From contig NW_020194585.1 in assembly GCF_002865645.1 (NCBI RefSeq), positions 682,001 to 746,000 on the forward strand: a DNA stretch of 64,000 nt, read 5' to 3'. Each line of letters begins with the position of its first letter. The stretch's first letter is position 1. Positions 47,656 to 62,128 of this stretch are shown one piece after another. Source of the DNA: Hyaloscypha bicolor E (Eukaryota > Ascomycota > Leotiomycetes > Helotiales > Hyaloscyphaceae). The notes beneath the pieces were generated by a model. It ran no database searches. It saw only the letters and a program-made list of their open reading frames with translations, and was not told where the DNA came from. Position numbers and translations under genes: made by a program.

Positions 47656-49047
47656 TGTAATTCATATAATTCTAATTATAAGCTTTATCTAAAATAGGAA
47701 ATTAGATCTATAATATCTAATATTTATTTATATATTATTATATATATTTATTATATTAATTCTTTTTTTAGGCCCTTATTCCTAAAAGGGCTAGAAAAAC
47801 TATAAATAGCTTTATATATATTTTTAGAAACTTTCCTAGCTACTAGTTTTCTCTAAAAATTCTTTATAATTATTTTATTATTATATTAGATAATAGATTT
47901 AAAGATATAGTTTACTAATTCTATTTAGTTAATTTATAAATTACCTCTAGTAATTTTCTTTTTATAAAAATAATAAAAATATAATATATATTATTAAATA
48001 TAAAGTTTATCCGATTTTTTAATTAGTTTATAAATTCTAATTTAGCTTTTATTTGCGAATAAATTATTATTTTATAGGCCTAAGAACTTAGAAAAATTAA
48101 TCTAATTTTTTAGTTTATTTATAAATTTCTTTTTTGAAATTTTATTAGGTATTTCTAATATAAAACTAGTTTCAAATTCGCAATTACTATTTAGAAAAAA
48201 AATATTATAAAAAGGCCTCTTTTTTTCTATTAATTAATTCCTTTTTCTTTAATTATAATACTATATTTAGCCTTTTCTTATATCTTGCCTTTTTTTTAAG
48301 TTTTTTTTTAAGTCTTTTTTAAGCTTTTTTAAACTTTTTTATAAACTTTTTCTAATATTTTTTTTTATTTCTTTATTTATTAAAATAAATTCTTTTCTTA
48401 ATACTTAGCCTATTACTAATTATTTAACTAATACTTTTATAGCCTTAATTTGCCTTTACTATTTTTAATATTCTAAGAATATTACTAAGTTTCTTAATTT
48501 TATTTATATTAAAAGTAATAATTATTTAATATATAATTATTATTATTTTAAGAATAAGAAATATAATTCTATAAGTTATAATTTCCTTTTTTTTATTTCT
48601 TATTCTAATATTATTTAAGGTTTTTAAATATATATAATATAATTAAAATACTTTATTTAAACTATAAATATATATAATTATTTTTCTTAATTTTTGCACG
48701 AATAGAAAAAGGCTATTATTATTCTTTTTCTATATTAAACTTTATATATTTCTTATATTAAAGTTATTATTTAAGGCTAATAGATTTTTCTAATAATATA
48801 AAATATAATTAATATTTTTTAGTATTAAATAAGCTTATTTCTTTCTTATTTCTTTTATTAATAGCTAATAGCTTTCTAGACTAATTTATTATCTATTTCT
48901 TAAGAGAACTCTAATAAGAATAATAATAAGAATAATAGAAACTAGTTATAAGAATAAAATATTTATAAGATATAGAAATTAAAGTTTTTAAAGTTTTTAA
49001 TAATTTTTATATAGTTTTTTTTAAAAATAAATATATGGTTTTTAATA
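47656..49047. other. RIPed unassigned sequence
   Basis: AT-rich host tract between the Gag-only element and gypsy B1; contains several long T/A homopolymer-like runs with reiterated TTTTTTTAAGT words (48290-48330). Nothing assignable. Confidence 0.45.
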
Positions 49048-49052
49048 GTTTC

Positions 49053-49312
49053 TATTACGAGTATAAGATCTAGAGCCTGGAAGGCATGGTTAGACTATTT
49101 CTATTTCAATGATTTAAAGCTAAAGAGAGAAGAGGATCTCGAAGGAGCCTCGGATCTAAATAATTGCGAGCTATATACGGGCCTATATACTAGCTTAAGC
49201 TCGGGGTCACATATAACTATTAGGTAACTATAGATGCTATACTCAGATACCAGATGCCTAGCTAGCTCTAGTCTAATCCCTACTAGTACCGTATATCGTA
49301 ATAACCGTAATA
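49053..49312 (-). repeat. 3' LTR of gypsy B1
   Basis: 260 bp, TATTACGAGTATAAG to ACCGTAATA (plus strand). The least mutated of the four B-family LTRs. Confidence 0.92.
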
Positions 49313-49499
49313 TTACCCCCTCCCTCAAAGTAAGCTCGTTCCCAAGCTTTAAAAGTCCCTGTCGAATTCTTAAGTTGCAATTACATACGAAAGGCCAGGG
49401 CCTTTTATATATAACTTGCAAGGATTTCCGTCCGTATTATACGGTTCCGGCAGTATATTATTCTTAGTATAGTCTAACTAATAGGGGAAGTTCTGGGGC

Positions 49500-52400
49500 A
49501 GTCCTGGCTATTCGGGGTTCTTATTATAAAAGCTCTAAAGAGCCAGAGCGCTATTGCTTAATAAGGATATAGAATACTACTCCGGATCTGGATTCTATCT
49601 TTTCTACTAGACTCGGTACTTGAGCTTCCTATAAAGCAGCTTTATTACTAGTATCTCTTAAACTTTATATTCCGTTTCTCCGTCTTATAGTTCCAATAGC
49701 GGAGGCTCCGGATTCGCTTGTCCAGGAAGGGGATTATCTGGATTCTTATATAGCTTCTCTATATAAAATACCGGATATATTCTTATAGATTCCGGAAGCT
49801 TAAGCCTAAAGAAATATCCCACTTATTCCAGGATTTCGTATAATTCTTCTATTTAGTAAGCCAGCTTGCGGCTCGGATAGTTATTCTTCTAGTACTTAGT
49901 AGTAATCCATACCTTATCTTCTACTCCGAAATCTACCGGTCAGCGGTGCTTATTAGCTTAGGTAGTATAATACTTCTATACTTGCGTTATATTCTTCTAT
50001 ATCTTTTACTATAATTTATAGAGCTGTATTACTAGGGCCTTTGCTTCTTGCCTATTTAGCTCTTCCTTTAGGGTATCCGATTATACTTGGGTTTTCTAAT
50101 TAAATAATATCTGTAGTTTATAGCCCTTCTCTATAAGAAACGGGAATTGGCCTATAGTCTTATAAACCAGAGCTATTTACTAGTAGTTAATTATTACTAC
50201 CTATTCGTCCTAATTATTCTAGTAGTAATTTATATAGAAATATAGTCATTAGTTAAAGTACTAGTTAATAATCTCTATCTAGCTATTAGTTTGGGGATAA
50301 TTAGTAGTTAATAACTTGAGCTTTATACTAATATACTTATAGAACTTGTTCCAGAAATCCGATATAAACTAGAGGCCTTAATTAGATATTATAGTCTCCG
50401 AAATACTAACTTGGCGAACTATATAGGTAAGAAATAGAAGTGCTAACTCTTTAGCTATTACTATATCTCGGACAGGAATTATAATAGGGCGCTTACCTAG
50501 GCGGTTAATAAAGATTACTACTATATTATACTTATTTCTATTTTCTAAATACTTTTTAAAATCTACTAATATATATTACTAGAGGTAGTCAGGAACTAGT
50601 AATGAATATAAGAGCCCTGGCTTCTTATCTCTAGGGATATGGGATTATTAGTAAATATAGTAGTTATCCCTATACTAATTAATATCTATACCTTAGCCTA
50701 GCCAGTAATAGCGGGCCTAAAGAAGCTATTAAAGCTTGGCTTATTCTGGGTATCCCATTAGAGGCTATATATATATCTTCTAAATAAGAGCGGTATATAG
50801 AGGTATCTCAGGTATTATTATACTATTAGATATAAATAGTTTACTATATTATAAGAGAAAGCCGTCTTATAGTATCCAAGTACCTTTCTTCTTATTTCTT
50901 ACCTTATCCTATAGCTCTTCTAGCTCCGGTAACTCTCGGTTCTTACTTAATAGCTTGTTTACTAGCTAAATACTATTATACTAGATTTCTTTCTAAGCCT
51001 GGCTTACTAAGGCCTTAATTAGAGCTAACTAGAGATCCCGTATAATATTATTATTAATCTTTTGTTATAAGAGGAGAATTTGGGTTCGGTAGGCTACTAT
51101 TACCTTATTCTAGGCAGTTATATCCTTATATTTTCTACTTAGAGTATTCGCTTATTTATTTGACTTACTTGCCTAATATATAAGCTTGAAATAGTAGCAG
51201 GAAAGGTATTTTGCCTAGCGAGCTTATCTTACTAAAAGCTTCTTTATAGTTATAAAGTACTCGAGAGCTTAGTAGTCTAAGTAAATTATAAAGGGTGCCT
51301 TCTATAGGCCTTCTAGCTCCGCTTGCTATTTAGTTAAAGAGAAAATAATAGTAAGTATCTCTTTATTATAAATATTATAGTTTAGCTCTACCGGCTATAT
51401 AGTCTTGAAAAAGAATACTACCGGGTACTAGAGTCTTATCTAAAGGTCTTACTATAAGAGAATACTGGCTATAACTTTATTTAATATATTTATCTTAATT
51501 ATAGTAGGGAGATTCGGATTATAGTAATATAGAATTAGTATTAAGAATATAGTTTACTTTAGTTTTATAAAACCTTTTTAATACTAATCTGTCTATTTAA
51601 ATGGAATTCCCTTATATATTAGAGCTATTAGGGGCTTTACTATACGGCTATATTCCGTAATAAAGTACTAATAAAAGTTATAAAAATTCAGAAAGCCTTA
51701 TATTCCCTTAATTATCTTTAGTAATTACTAGTTCTTAATAACTACTATTTTATCTGGATTTACTCTAATACCTCTAGTAGAGATAATAAAGCCTAAATAC
51801 TTTATATAAGTAACCTTAAACTCTGATTTCTTAATATCTGCTTAGAGGCTAATATCTCGTAATTACTAAAAGATCTTTTATATATAGTCTTTATACTTTA
51901 AGGAATTATTCGAGTAAATTAGAATATTATTTAAATAAGCTATATAAAAGATATTAAGGTAATTAAAGAGAATATTATTTATATATCTCTAATATATAGT
52001 AAGGCTATTAGTTAGGCCTTTCTAAAGGACCTTATACTTATAGGCTCTATATCTCATATAGAATATCGTAAGTTCTTCTAATTCTGAGTCTATTCGGATC
52101 TAATAAAACGCTTACTAAATATCTAGCTTTATATAGATCTTGGCTTAAGCTAGCTATATAAAGGTCTTATAAATAAGGGAAAAAGGATAATAGTTCTTTT
52201 ATATTAAGTTATTTAGCTTATAATAGTTAATATAGAATTAGAGAGCTCTATTAGCCTTCTTTATAAAGAGAATCGGGGATATAAAAGGAAACTAGCTTGG
52301 CTTAATAAAGTTCCGTTAGAGGTTCTCTTTAAGGAAGTACTTAACCTTCTATAGCTTATAAGTTAACTATTAATAGAGCGGGGAATATTCTAGACTTTCT

Positions 52401-54890
52401 GGGCCTTTAAAATTATTAATCTGAATCTTATAGTTATATAGTTAATACGGAAATAAAATGTTTAATACTTCTTTTAAGAAGATATCTATAAAATCCTTAA
52501 ACTTCTCTAGTAAAACTCTTACTAGCTATTATAGTTCCGTCTCTTCTAGCTATTACTTGCCCGGAATAAACTCGTCTTCTTATTATAATTCTAGCTCTTT
52601 ATTAATCTCGAAAAATAATATTATAAAGAAAAGGTTCTTTTTCTTCTATAGGTTTATCTAGAAAGCGGCCGGCAAGATACCTATAATATTAACCGAGGGC
52701 CTTAACTAGATCTTATAGCTTTCCTTTAGATAATATAGTTTTAATATTTCTATCTCTAGCTTAGGAGAAACTTCTATATTTCCTAAGGCTACTTGTATTT
52801 CTTTATAGTATTAAGCTTAATTCTTTTACTATATATAGCTTTCTAAGCCCGTCTTAGGACGAGAATAAGAGGGTTTTCTTTTTATAAGCTAAAGTCTCTA
52901 GAACTTATCTATAGCTATAGCTTTATCTTTTCTATCTATATCTTCTTAGTACTAGTCGCTTTTCCTAGATTTCAAGTTCTTATATATAATAATTAGAACC
53001 TTATTCTAACCCTTCTTTCTAGGCTAATTATCTGGCTAGATTAACCTTCTACTCTTATAATTAATTAGAATACTAGTATTTATAAACTATTATTATCCCA
53101 AAATTATATTATACTTGCCTAGCCCTATAACTAATATAGATACTAGAACCTTCCGTCCGTTAATTAAAAGTATAAGCTTAATATAATAAGTAATAGGTAC
53201 GGCCTACTTACTATTAAATCCTCTTATATTATAGAATAATACTAATTAAATAGGCTTAATATCTAGAAATTATTTAATTATTTTTATAAACTTGAAATTA
53301 ATAAAAATATATCTATTTGCTCCGGTATTAATAAGAGAAGAAGTCTTAATACCCAATCTATTATTACTAACTATATAAGGGAGTATAAACGCTTTATCTC
53401 CCAGTAGCTAGCTTAAATTAACTTCTGCTATATTTATATAATATAGCCCTAAAGAGAAAACTTCCTTTAAGGGTTCTTATTTCCCTATTCTATATTCTTA
53501 AATAGCTTACTTATAGTAAGTATTACTAGCTTAGCCGCTAAAACTTGCTTTATATACTCTATCTTAGGCTCTAGATAGTTCCTAGATATATAATTAAATC
53601 TATTATAGTTATAGTACTTGAGATTTAAGGATCCGGGCTTCGGAGTAGCAGGCTTATCCGTTACTAGAGTTTTAGGAGCGGGCTTTATATAAGAGGCGCT
53701 TTCTGGGCTTAGCTTATCCGTATTTTTATTAGCTTTTTTAGACGCCTGTTCTTTCTTTTTATAGTAAGCTCGAATCTACTAGTTATTTATAATATAGTAT
53801 TATATAAACTTTATAATACAAATGGCCGGGTTATTATAGTATATAGCTATAGCCTCTTAAAGCTTCCAGATGAGCTTATTATTCAGGTTGTCTTTAAGGT
53901 TTTATAGGTTAATATTTCTGTCTACTATATATCTTAGAAATAGAGTATAAAACTTCTGAAAAGTCTGGTTCTTTTTTATAAACAGCTCCTTAAATACTTA
54001 CTAAGTATTATACTTCTTATTCGGGTCGCTATATAGCTTCTTTAGATAGGTATATAGTTCCCTAATAGTCTTATATATATATTAACTATTCTGGTTTAGG
54101 CGGGAAGAGATTAGTATAAGAGTATAGCTATCTATATAGCCGGATATATAAATAATCTTGAGGTCCTCTATTTAATAGATATTAGAATTACTATAGAGCT
54201 TATTCTTAATCTAAACTAACTAATTATTAAAGGTAATACTATCCTTAATTATATTTTCGAAAATGGAAGAGTTAAAGAGTTTAACTAAGCGTCTACTTTC
54301 TAAAGTAGAGAAACTAGTTATTCCGGCAGGCTATATAATAAGCTTCTTAATAATAGCTTTATTCTTTTATAGGGCTTACTTGGTTTCTCTTAGCTAATTA
54401 TAATAATTCTCGCTATAGGCAAGGATATTATATATCTTTAGAATTAGCTTAATAATCTCTTTATATAAAGCCTCTAGGTTCCGAAGTAACTTTTAGAACT
54501 CTGCCTCTAATAAGGCAGGTCCCTCTTCTTTCTTAGCTCTCTAAAAGAAAGTATCTCTTTTACTATAAGTATTAACGGAATATTCGGACTTTTCAGGAGA
54601 CTTAATAAGAGGCTCTAGTTTACCTTCTAGTAGTATACTAGTAGCGTCTTATACTATAGCTTTTTCTAACTTGCCTAGTTATTCCGGAACTTGCTTTCTT
54701 ATAGATCTTTATCTAGTAGTAAGATTACTAGCCTATCTGCTTGCCTGGCTAGTTCAGGGCTTTCTTGCCTAGTTATTCTAGGGCTTTCTTGCCTAGTTAT
54801 TCTAGGGCTTTCTTTTATTCTAATATTAGTTAACCGGTATAGAAGTAGTTATAGTATATTGCATTTATATTTATTAAAAAACTAATCGGG
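49500..54890 (-). pseudogene. RIPed gypsy B1 Gag-Pol
   Basis: Minus-strand reading shows a Gag zinc-knuckle remnant (KYYNYNRFNYISRNY, near 53565-53615), a reverse transcriptase YxDD region (IAYLNNILIYSNN, near 51915-51960), and a chromodomain-like tail (KLKYRV then NPDPE, near 49570-49640). Same organisation as family A but clearly diverged. In-frame TAA/TAG are frequent throughout. Boundaries are approximate. Confidence 0.8.
54757..54814. repeat. 24-bp tandem repeat in gypsy B1
   Basis: Two full copies and a partial third of a 24-bp unit beginning GGGCTTTCTTGCC, in the 5' (Gag-side) region. Copy B2 has one full unit plus a part. Confidence 0.88.
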
Positions 54891-54943
54891 TAGATATTAT
54901 TTAAATCCTCTATAGGATTAAGAAGTAAGTAAGCTTTGAATTA

Positions 54944-55203
54944 TATTATAAGTATAAGATCTAGGGCCTGGAAGATATAGTTAGACTGTCTCTATTTCGA
55001 TAATTTAAAGCTAAAGAGAAAAGAGAATCTTAAAGAAGTCTCGGATCTAAATAATTATAAGCTATATATAGGCCTATATACTAGCTTAAGCTCGGGGTTA
55101 TATATAACTATTAGATAACTATAGATACTATACTCAGATACCAGATACCTAGCTAGCTCTAGTCTAACCCCTACTAGTACTATATATTATAATAACCATA
55201 ATA
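54944..55203 (-). repeat. 5' LTR of gypsy B1
   Basis: 260 bp, the same length as its partner but with more C-to-T and G-to-A changes. Confidence 0.92.
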
Positions 55204-55208
55204 GTTTC

Positions 55209-55974
55209 CTAATATAAATATTTATTTTTTATATTTTTATTTAGTTAATAATATTATAATATTACTTTTTTCCAAGTATTATTATAATTTTTAAGCTATA
55301 TTCTTTAAATTACTTAGTAATTCCTATATATTATTTACTAATAAATAGCTCTTTTAATAAATAAGATATTTCTTTTATTTTTTATTTTTCTTATAGGCTA
55401 TAATAGATTTTACTTTAAACTTTTTTTTATTCTTAATCTTAACTAGTTCTAGTTTTATTATAGTATTAGTCTATAAGTATTATAATTCTAAAAAAGAAAT
55501 ATAGAAAATATTATAAATTCTATATAATAATAATAATTTCAAGTAATATATTTATTTATATATTTTTATAATTTCTAAAACTTTAAAGAAATTGAGATAT
55601 TTATTTATTAGTTTTATATTAGAATATAACTATTTAATATTCTTTATATAAAATATAACTTTATTATATATTTTAAACTTTATATTAATATGTTTTTTAT
55701 TATAATACTTTTTTTTATATATTTATTACTTTTTATTATTATTTTTCTAATATATTTTATTTTATTTAAATTCTTTAAATTCTTTTCTATATTACTAGTA
55801 TTTTTTCTTATAAAATATTATTTTTAATATATAGTTTAATACTAGAATAGAATTTATATAATATATAAAATAAAAATCTTTCTATTATTAAATATATAGA
55901 ATTATTATATATGAATTTTATAAAAGTAAATTTTATTATCTAATTATTTTATTAATAGCTAATATAATATCTTA
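55209..55974. other. RIPed unassigned sequence between B1 and B2
   Basis: AT-rich host sequence. No remnant recognised. Confidence 0.45.
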
Positions 55975-55979
55975 AGTAC

Positions 55980-56259
55980 TATTATAAGTATAAGATTTAG
56001 GGCCTAGAAAGTATAGTTAGACTATTTCTATTTCAATAATTCAAAGCTAAAGAAAGAAAAGAATTTTAAAGAAGCTTTAGATTTAAATAATTACAAGCTA
56101 TATATAAGCCTATATACTAGTTTAAGCTCGGAATTACATATAATAATTAAGTAACTATAGATATTTCGCTTAAATACCAGATATCTTTCTCAGATATTAG
56201 ATATCTTACTAGCTCTAGTCTAATTCCTACTAGTATTATATATTATAATAACTATAATA
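55980..56259 (-). repeat. 3' LTR of gypsy B2
   Basis: 280 bp; about 20 bp longer than the others because of an extra CAGATATTAGATATCTT-like unit near 56170-56205. Confidence 0.88.
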
Positions 56260-56449
56260 TTACTTCTTTCCTTAAAGTAAGCTTATTCCCGACTTCGAAA
56301 GTCTCTATTTAAATTTCTAAGTTATAGGTTATATATTAAAGGCTAGGGCCTTTTATATATAACTTTAAAGAATTTCTATTTATATTATATAATTCTAGTA
56401 ATATATTATTTTTAGTATAATTTAACTAATAAGAGAGATTCTATAGTAG

Positions 56450-59400
56450 TTCTAGCTATTCGGGGTTTTTATTATAGAAGCTCTAAAGAGCTAGAGTACT
56501 ATTACTTAATAAGGAAATAGGATATTACTTTAGATTTAGATTCTATTCTTTTTACTAGACTCGATATTTTAGCTTCTTATAAAATAGCTTTATTACTAGT
56601 ATTTCTTGAACTTTATATTCTGTTTTCCTATCTTATAATTCTAATAATAGAGGCTCCGGATTTGTTTATCCGGAAAGAGAATTATTTAGGTCTTTATATA
56701 GCTTCTCTATATAAAATACCGGATATATTCTTATTAATTTTAGAAGTTTAAGCCTAAAGAAATATCTTATTTATTTCAGGATTTTATATAGTTCTTCTAT
56801 TTAGTAAGCTAGCTTATAGCTCGAATAATTATTCTTCTAGTACTTAGTAGTAATTTATATCTTATTTCCTATTTTAAAGTTTACTAGTTAGTAGTATTTA
56901 TTAGTTTAAATAATATAATATTCTTATATTCTTATTATATTCTCTTATATCTTTTACTATAATTTATAGAGCTATATTATTAGAGTTTTTATTTCCTATT
57001 TATTTAGTTCTTTCTTTAGAATACCCGATTATATTTGGGTTTTCTAGTTAAATAATATCTGCGGTTTATAGCCCTTCTCTATAAGAAATAGAAATTAGCT
57101 TATAGTCTTATAAATTAGAGCTACTTACTAGTAATTAATTATTACTATTTATTTGTTTTAATTATTCTAGTAGTAATTTATATAGGGATATAGCTATTAG
57201 TTAAAGTACTAGTTAATAATCTCTATCTAGCTATTAGTTTAGGAATAATTAGTAATTAATAACTTGAACTTTATACTAATATATTTATAGAACTTACTCT
57301 AGAAATCCGATATAAACTAGAGGCCTTAATTAGATACTATAGTTTCCGAAATATTAACTTAGTAAACTATATAGATAAGAAATAGAAATACTAACTCTTT
57401 AGCTATTATTATATCTCAGATAGGAATTATAATAAGGTATTTACTTAGATAGTTAATAAAGATTACTATTATATTATACTAGTTTCTATTTTCTAGATAT
57501 TTCTTGAAATTTACTAATATATACTACTAGAGATAGTTAGGAACTAGTAATAAATATAAGAGCCCTAGCTTCTTATTTCTAGAAATATAGAATTATTAGT
57601 AAGTATAGTAATTATTTTTATACTAATTAATATCTATATCTTGATCTAACTAGTAATAGCAGGCCTAAAAAAGCTATTAAAGCTTGGTTTGTTCTAAATA
57701 TTCTATTAGAGGCTATATATATATCTCCTAAATAAAAGTAATATATAAGGGTATTTCGGGTATTATTATATTATTAGATATAAATAGTTTACTATATTAT
57801 AAAAGAAGGCTGTTTTATAATATCTAAATATTTTCCTTTTTATTTCTTGCTTTATTTTATAGCTTTTCTAGCTCTAGTAATTCTCGGTTCTTACTTAATA
57901 ACTTATTTACTAGCTAAATACTATTATACTAGGTTTCTTTCTAAATTAGACTTATAAAAGCCTTAATTAGAACTAACTAGAAATCTCGTATAATATTATT
58001 ATTAATCTTTTATTATAGGAGGAGAATTTGGATTTAGTAAACTACTATTACCTTATTCTAGATAGTTATATTCTTATATTTCCTATTTAAGGCATTCGCT
58101 TATTTATTTGATTTACTTACTTAATATATAAACTTAAAATAGTAATAGAAAAGATATTTTACCTAGTAAGCTTATTTTACTAAAAGCTTTTTTATAGTTA
58201 TAAAGTATTTAAGGGCTTAGTAATCGGAGTAAATTATAAAGAGTACTTTTTATAGGCCTTCTAGCTCTATTTACTATTTAGTTAAAAAAAGAATAATAGT
58301 AAGTATTTCTTTATTATAGATATTATAGTTTAGTTCTATTAATTATATAGTTTTAAAGAAAAATACTACCGGATACTAGAGTTCTATTTAGGGATCTTAT
58401 TATAAGAAAATACCGGCTATAACTTTATTTAATATATCTGTTTTAATTATAATAAGGAAATTCGAATTATAATAATATAGAATTAGTATTAAAAGTATAG
58501 CTTACTTTAGCTTAGTAAAACTTTCTTAATACTAATCTATTTATTTAAACGGAACTCTTTTATATATTAGAGCTATTAGAGGCTTTACTATATAGCTATA
58601 TTTTATAATAAAATACTAATAAAAGTTATAAAAACCCAGAAAGCCTTATATTTCTTTAATTATCTTTAGTAATTACTAGTTCTTAATAACTACTATTTTA
58701 TATAAATTTATTTTAATATTTCTAGTAAAAATAATAAAGCCTAGATATTTTATATAAATAACCTTAAACTCTAATTTCTTAATATTTATTTAAAGGCCGG
58801 TATTTCGTAGTTACTAAAGAATCTTTTATATATAGTTTTTATATTCTAAAGAATTATTTAAGTAAATTAGAATATTATCTAAATAAGCTATATAAAAGAT
58901 ATTAAGATAATTAAAAAGAATATTATTTATATATTTCTAATATATAATAGGGCTATTAATTAGGTTTTTTTAAAGAATCTTATACTTATAAGTCTTATAT
59001 CTTATATGAAATATTATAAGTTCTTCTAATTCTGGGTTTATTTAGATCTAATAAAATACTTGCCAAATATCTAGCTTTATATAAATCTTGGCTTAAACTA
59101 GCTATATAAGAGTTTTATAAATAAGGGAAAAAAGATAATAGTTCTTTTATATTAAGTTATTTAGCTTATAATAGTTAATATAGAATTAGAGAGCTTTATT
59201 AGCCTTTTTTATAAAGAGAATCAGGAATATAAAAAAAAGACTAGCTTGGCTTAATAAAGCTTTATTAGAGGTTCTTTTTAAGGAAATACTTAACCTTCTA
59301 TAGCTTATAAGTCGACTATTAATAGAATAGGAAATAACCTAGACTTTCTGGGCCTTTGGAATTATTAATCTAAATCTTATAGTTATATAATTAATATAGG

Positions 59401-61800
59401 AATAAGATATTTAATATTTCTTTTAAGAAGATATCTGCGAAATTCTTAAATTTCTCTAATAAGACTTTTACTAGTTACTATAGCTCTATTTCTTCTGGCT
59501 ATTATTTACCCGGATTAAACTTATTCTCTTACTATAATTCTAGCTCTTTATTAATCTCGAAAAATAATATTATAAAGAAAAGATTCTTTTTCTTTTATAG
59601 ATTTATTTAGAAAGCAAGTAGCGAAATATTTATAATATTAACTATAGGCCTTAACTAGATCTTATAGCTTTCTTTTAAATAGTATAATTTTAATATTCCT
59701 GTTTTTGGCTTAAGAAAAACTTCTATATTTCTTAAGGCTACTTGTATTTCTCTATAGTATTAAGCTTAATTCTTTTATTATATATAGCTTTCTGAGCCCG
59801 GCTTAAAAAGAAAATAAGGAAGTTTCCTCTTTATAAACTAAGGTTTTTAGGACTTATTTATAGCTATAGCTTTATTTCTTTTATTTATATTTTCTTACTA
59901 CTAATTACTTTTCCCAGGTTTTAAGTTCTTATATATAGTAATTAGAACCTTATTCTAATTCTTTTTTCTAGGCTAATTATCTAGCTAGATTAATCTTTTA
60001 TTCTTATAATTAATTAGGATACTAGTACTTATAAACTATTATTACCCCAAAATTATATTATATTTGCCTAGCCCTATAACTAGTATAAATACTAGAACCT
60101 TTTATTTATTAATTAAAAGTATAAGCTTAATATAATAAGTAATAAATATAGCTTATTTATTATTAAACTCTCTTATATTATAGAGTAATACTAATTAAAT
60201 AGGCTTAATATTTAGGAATTATTTAATTATTCTTATAACCTTAAAATTAATAAAAATATATTCGTTTATTCTGGTATTAATAAGAAAAGAAGATTTAATA
60301 TCTAATTTATTATTATTAATTATATAAGGAAATATAAATACTTTATTTCCTAGTAACTAGTTTAAATTAACTTCTATTATATTTATATAATATAGCTCTA
60401 AAAAAAAGACTTTCTTTAGGGGTTCTTATTTCTCTATTTTATATTCTTAAATAGCTTACTTATAGTAAGTATTACTAGCTTGGTTACTAAGACTTGCTTT
60501 ATATATTCTATTTTAGACTCTAGATAGTTTCTAGATATATAATTAAATCTATTATAGTTATAGTACTTGAGATCTAAGAATCCGGGCTTTAGAATAATAG
60601 GCTTATTTATTACTAGGGTTTTAGGAGCGGGCTTTATATAAAGAGCGCTTCCTAAGCTTAGCTTATTTATATTTTTATTAGCTTTCTTAAATATCTAATC
60701 TTTCTTTTTATAATAAGCTCGGATTTACTAATTATTTATAGTATAGTATTATATAAACTTTATAATACAAATAGCCGAGTTATTATAATATATAGCTATA
60801 GCCTCTTAGAGCTTCTAGGTAAGCTTATTATTTAGATTATTCTTAAGGTTCTATAGATTAATATTTCCGTCTGCTATATATTTTAGGAATAAGGTATAGA
60901 ATTCCTAAAAGATCTAACTCTTTTTTATAAATAGCTTCTTAAAAGCTTACCGAGTATTATACTTCTTATTCGGGTTACTATATAGCTTCTTTAGATAGAT
61001 ATATAGTTTTCTAATAGTCTTATATATATATTAATTATTCTAGTTTAGATAAAGAGAGATTAGTATAAGAATATAATTACTTATATAGCCGGAAATATAA
61101 ATAATCTTAAGGTTTTCTATCTAGTAAATATTAGAGTTATTATAGAGTTTATTCTTAATCTGAACTAACTAATTATTAAAGGTAATACTATCCTTAATTA
61201 TACCTTTAAAAATAAGAGAGTTAGGAAGTTTAACTAAATATTTATTTTCTAGAATAAGGAAACTAGTTATTTCTATAAGTTATATAATAAGCTTTTTAAT
61301 AATAGCTTTATTCTTTTATAGGACTTGCTTGGTTTCTTTTAGCTAATTATAATAATTCTTACTATAGGCAAGAATATTATATATCTTTAGAATTAGCTTA
61401 ATAATCTCCTTATATAAAGCCTCTGAACTTTAAAGTAATTCTTGGAAGTCTGCCTTTAATAAGGCAGATTTCTTTTCTTTCTTGGCTTTCTAAAAAAGAA
61501 TATCTTTCTTACTATAAGTATTAATAGAATATTTGGACTTCTTAGGAAACTTAATAAGAAGCTCTAGTTTATCTTCTAGTAATATACTAGTAATATCTCG
61601 TATTATAGCTTCTTCTAACTTGCCTAGTTATTCCGGAACTTGCTTTCTTATAGATCTTTATCTAGTAATAAGGTTACTAGCCTATTTATTTACCTAGCTA
61701 GTTTAGGGCTTTCTTGCCTAGTTATTCTAGGGCTTTCTTTTATTTTAATATTAGTTAACTAGTACGAAAATAGTTATAATATATTATATTTATATTTATT
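56450..61800 (-). pseudogene. RIPed gypsy B2 Gag-Pol
   Basis: Collinear with the B1 coding remnant. A zinc-knuckle remnant (near 60525-60575) and the reverse transcriptase YxDD-region equivalent (near 58870-58915) are in the same relative places, with more stops and substitutions than B1. Confidence 0.75.
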
Positions 61801-61867
61801 AAAAACCAATTAGATAGATATTATTTAAATCCTTTATAAGATTAAGAAGTAAGTAAGCTTTAAATTA

Positions 61868-62128
61868 TATTATAAGTATAAGATCTAGAGTCTAGAAAAT
61901 ATAGTTAGACTATTTCTATTTTAATAATTTAAAGCTAAATAGAGAAGAGGATCTTAAAGAAGCCTCGGATCTAAATAATTATAAGCTATATACAGGCCTA
62001 TATACTAGCTTAAGCTCGGGGTCACGTGTAATAATTAGGTAATTATAAAATACCTTACTTAGATACCAGATATCTTACTAGCTCTAGTCTAACCTTTACT
62101 AGTATTATATATTATAATAATTATAATA
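61868..62128 (-). repeat. 5' LTR of gypsy B2
   Basis: 261 bp, TATTATAAGTATAAG to AATTATAATA. It keeps a CACGTG-containing patch near 62020 that its partner has lost. Confidence 0.88.

Larger units (their letters stand above)
49053..55203 (-). mobile_element. Ty3/gypsy retrotransposon, family B copy 1
   Basis: 6.15-kb element with 260-bp LTRs at both ends and an exact GTTTC target duplication (49048-49052, 55204-55208). Coding remnants are on the minus strand. A purine tract (GAGGGAGGGGGTAA on the minus strand) borders the left LTR, marking it as the 3' LTR. Moderately RIPed. Confidence 0.92.
55980..62128 (-). mobile_element. Ty3/gypsy retrotransposon, family B copy 2
   Basis: It follows copy B1 along its full length with the same orientation and is visibly more heavily RIPed. 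LTRs are 280 and 261 bp. Left flank AGTAC and right flank GTATA do not match, so no target duplication is resolved. The right flank is a fragment of a family A LTR. Confidence 0.88.

Noticed and set aside
52458..52661. Ser/Tyr-rich plus-strand frame in gypsy B1
   Set aside because: Antisense to the minus-strand Pol remnant; low complexity.
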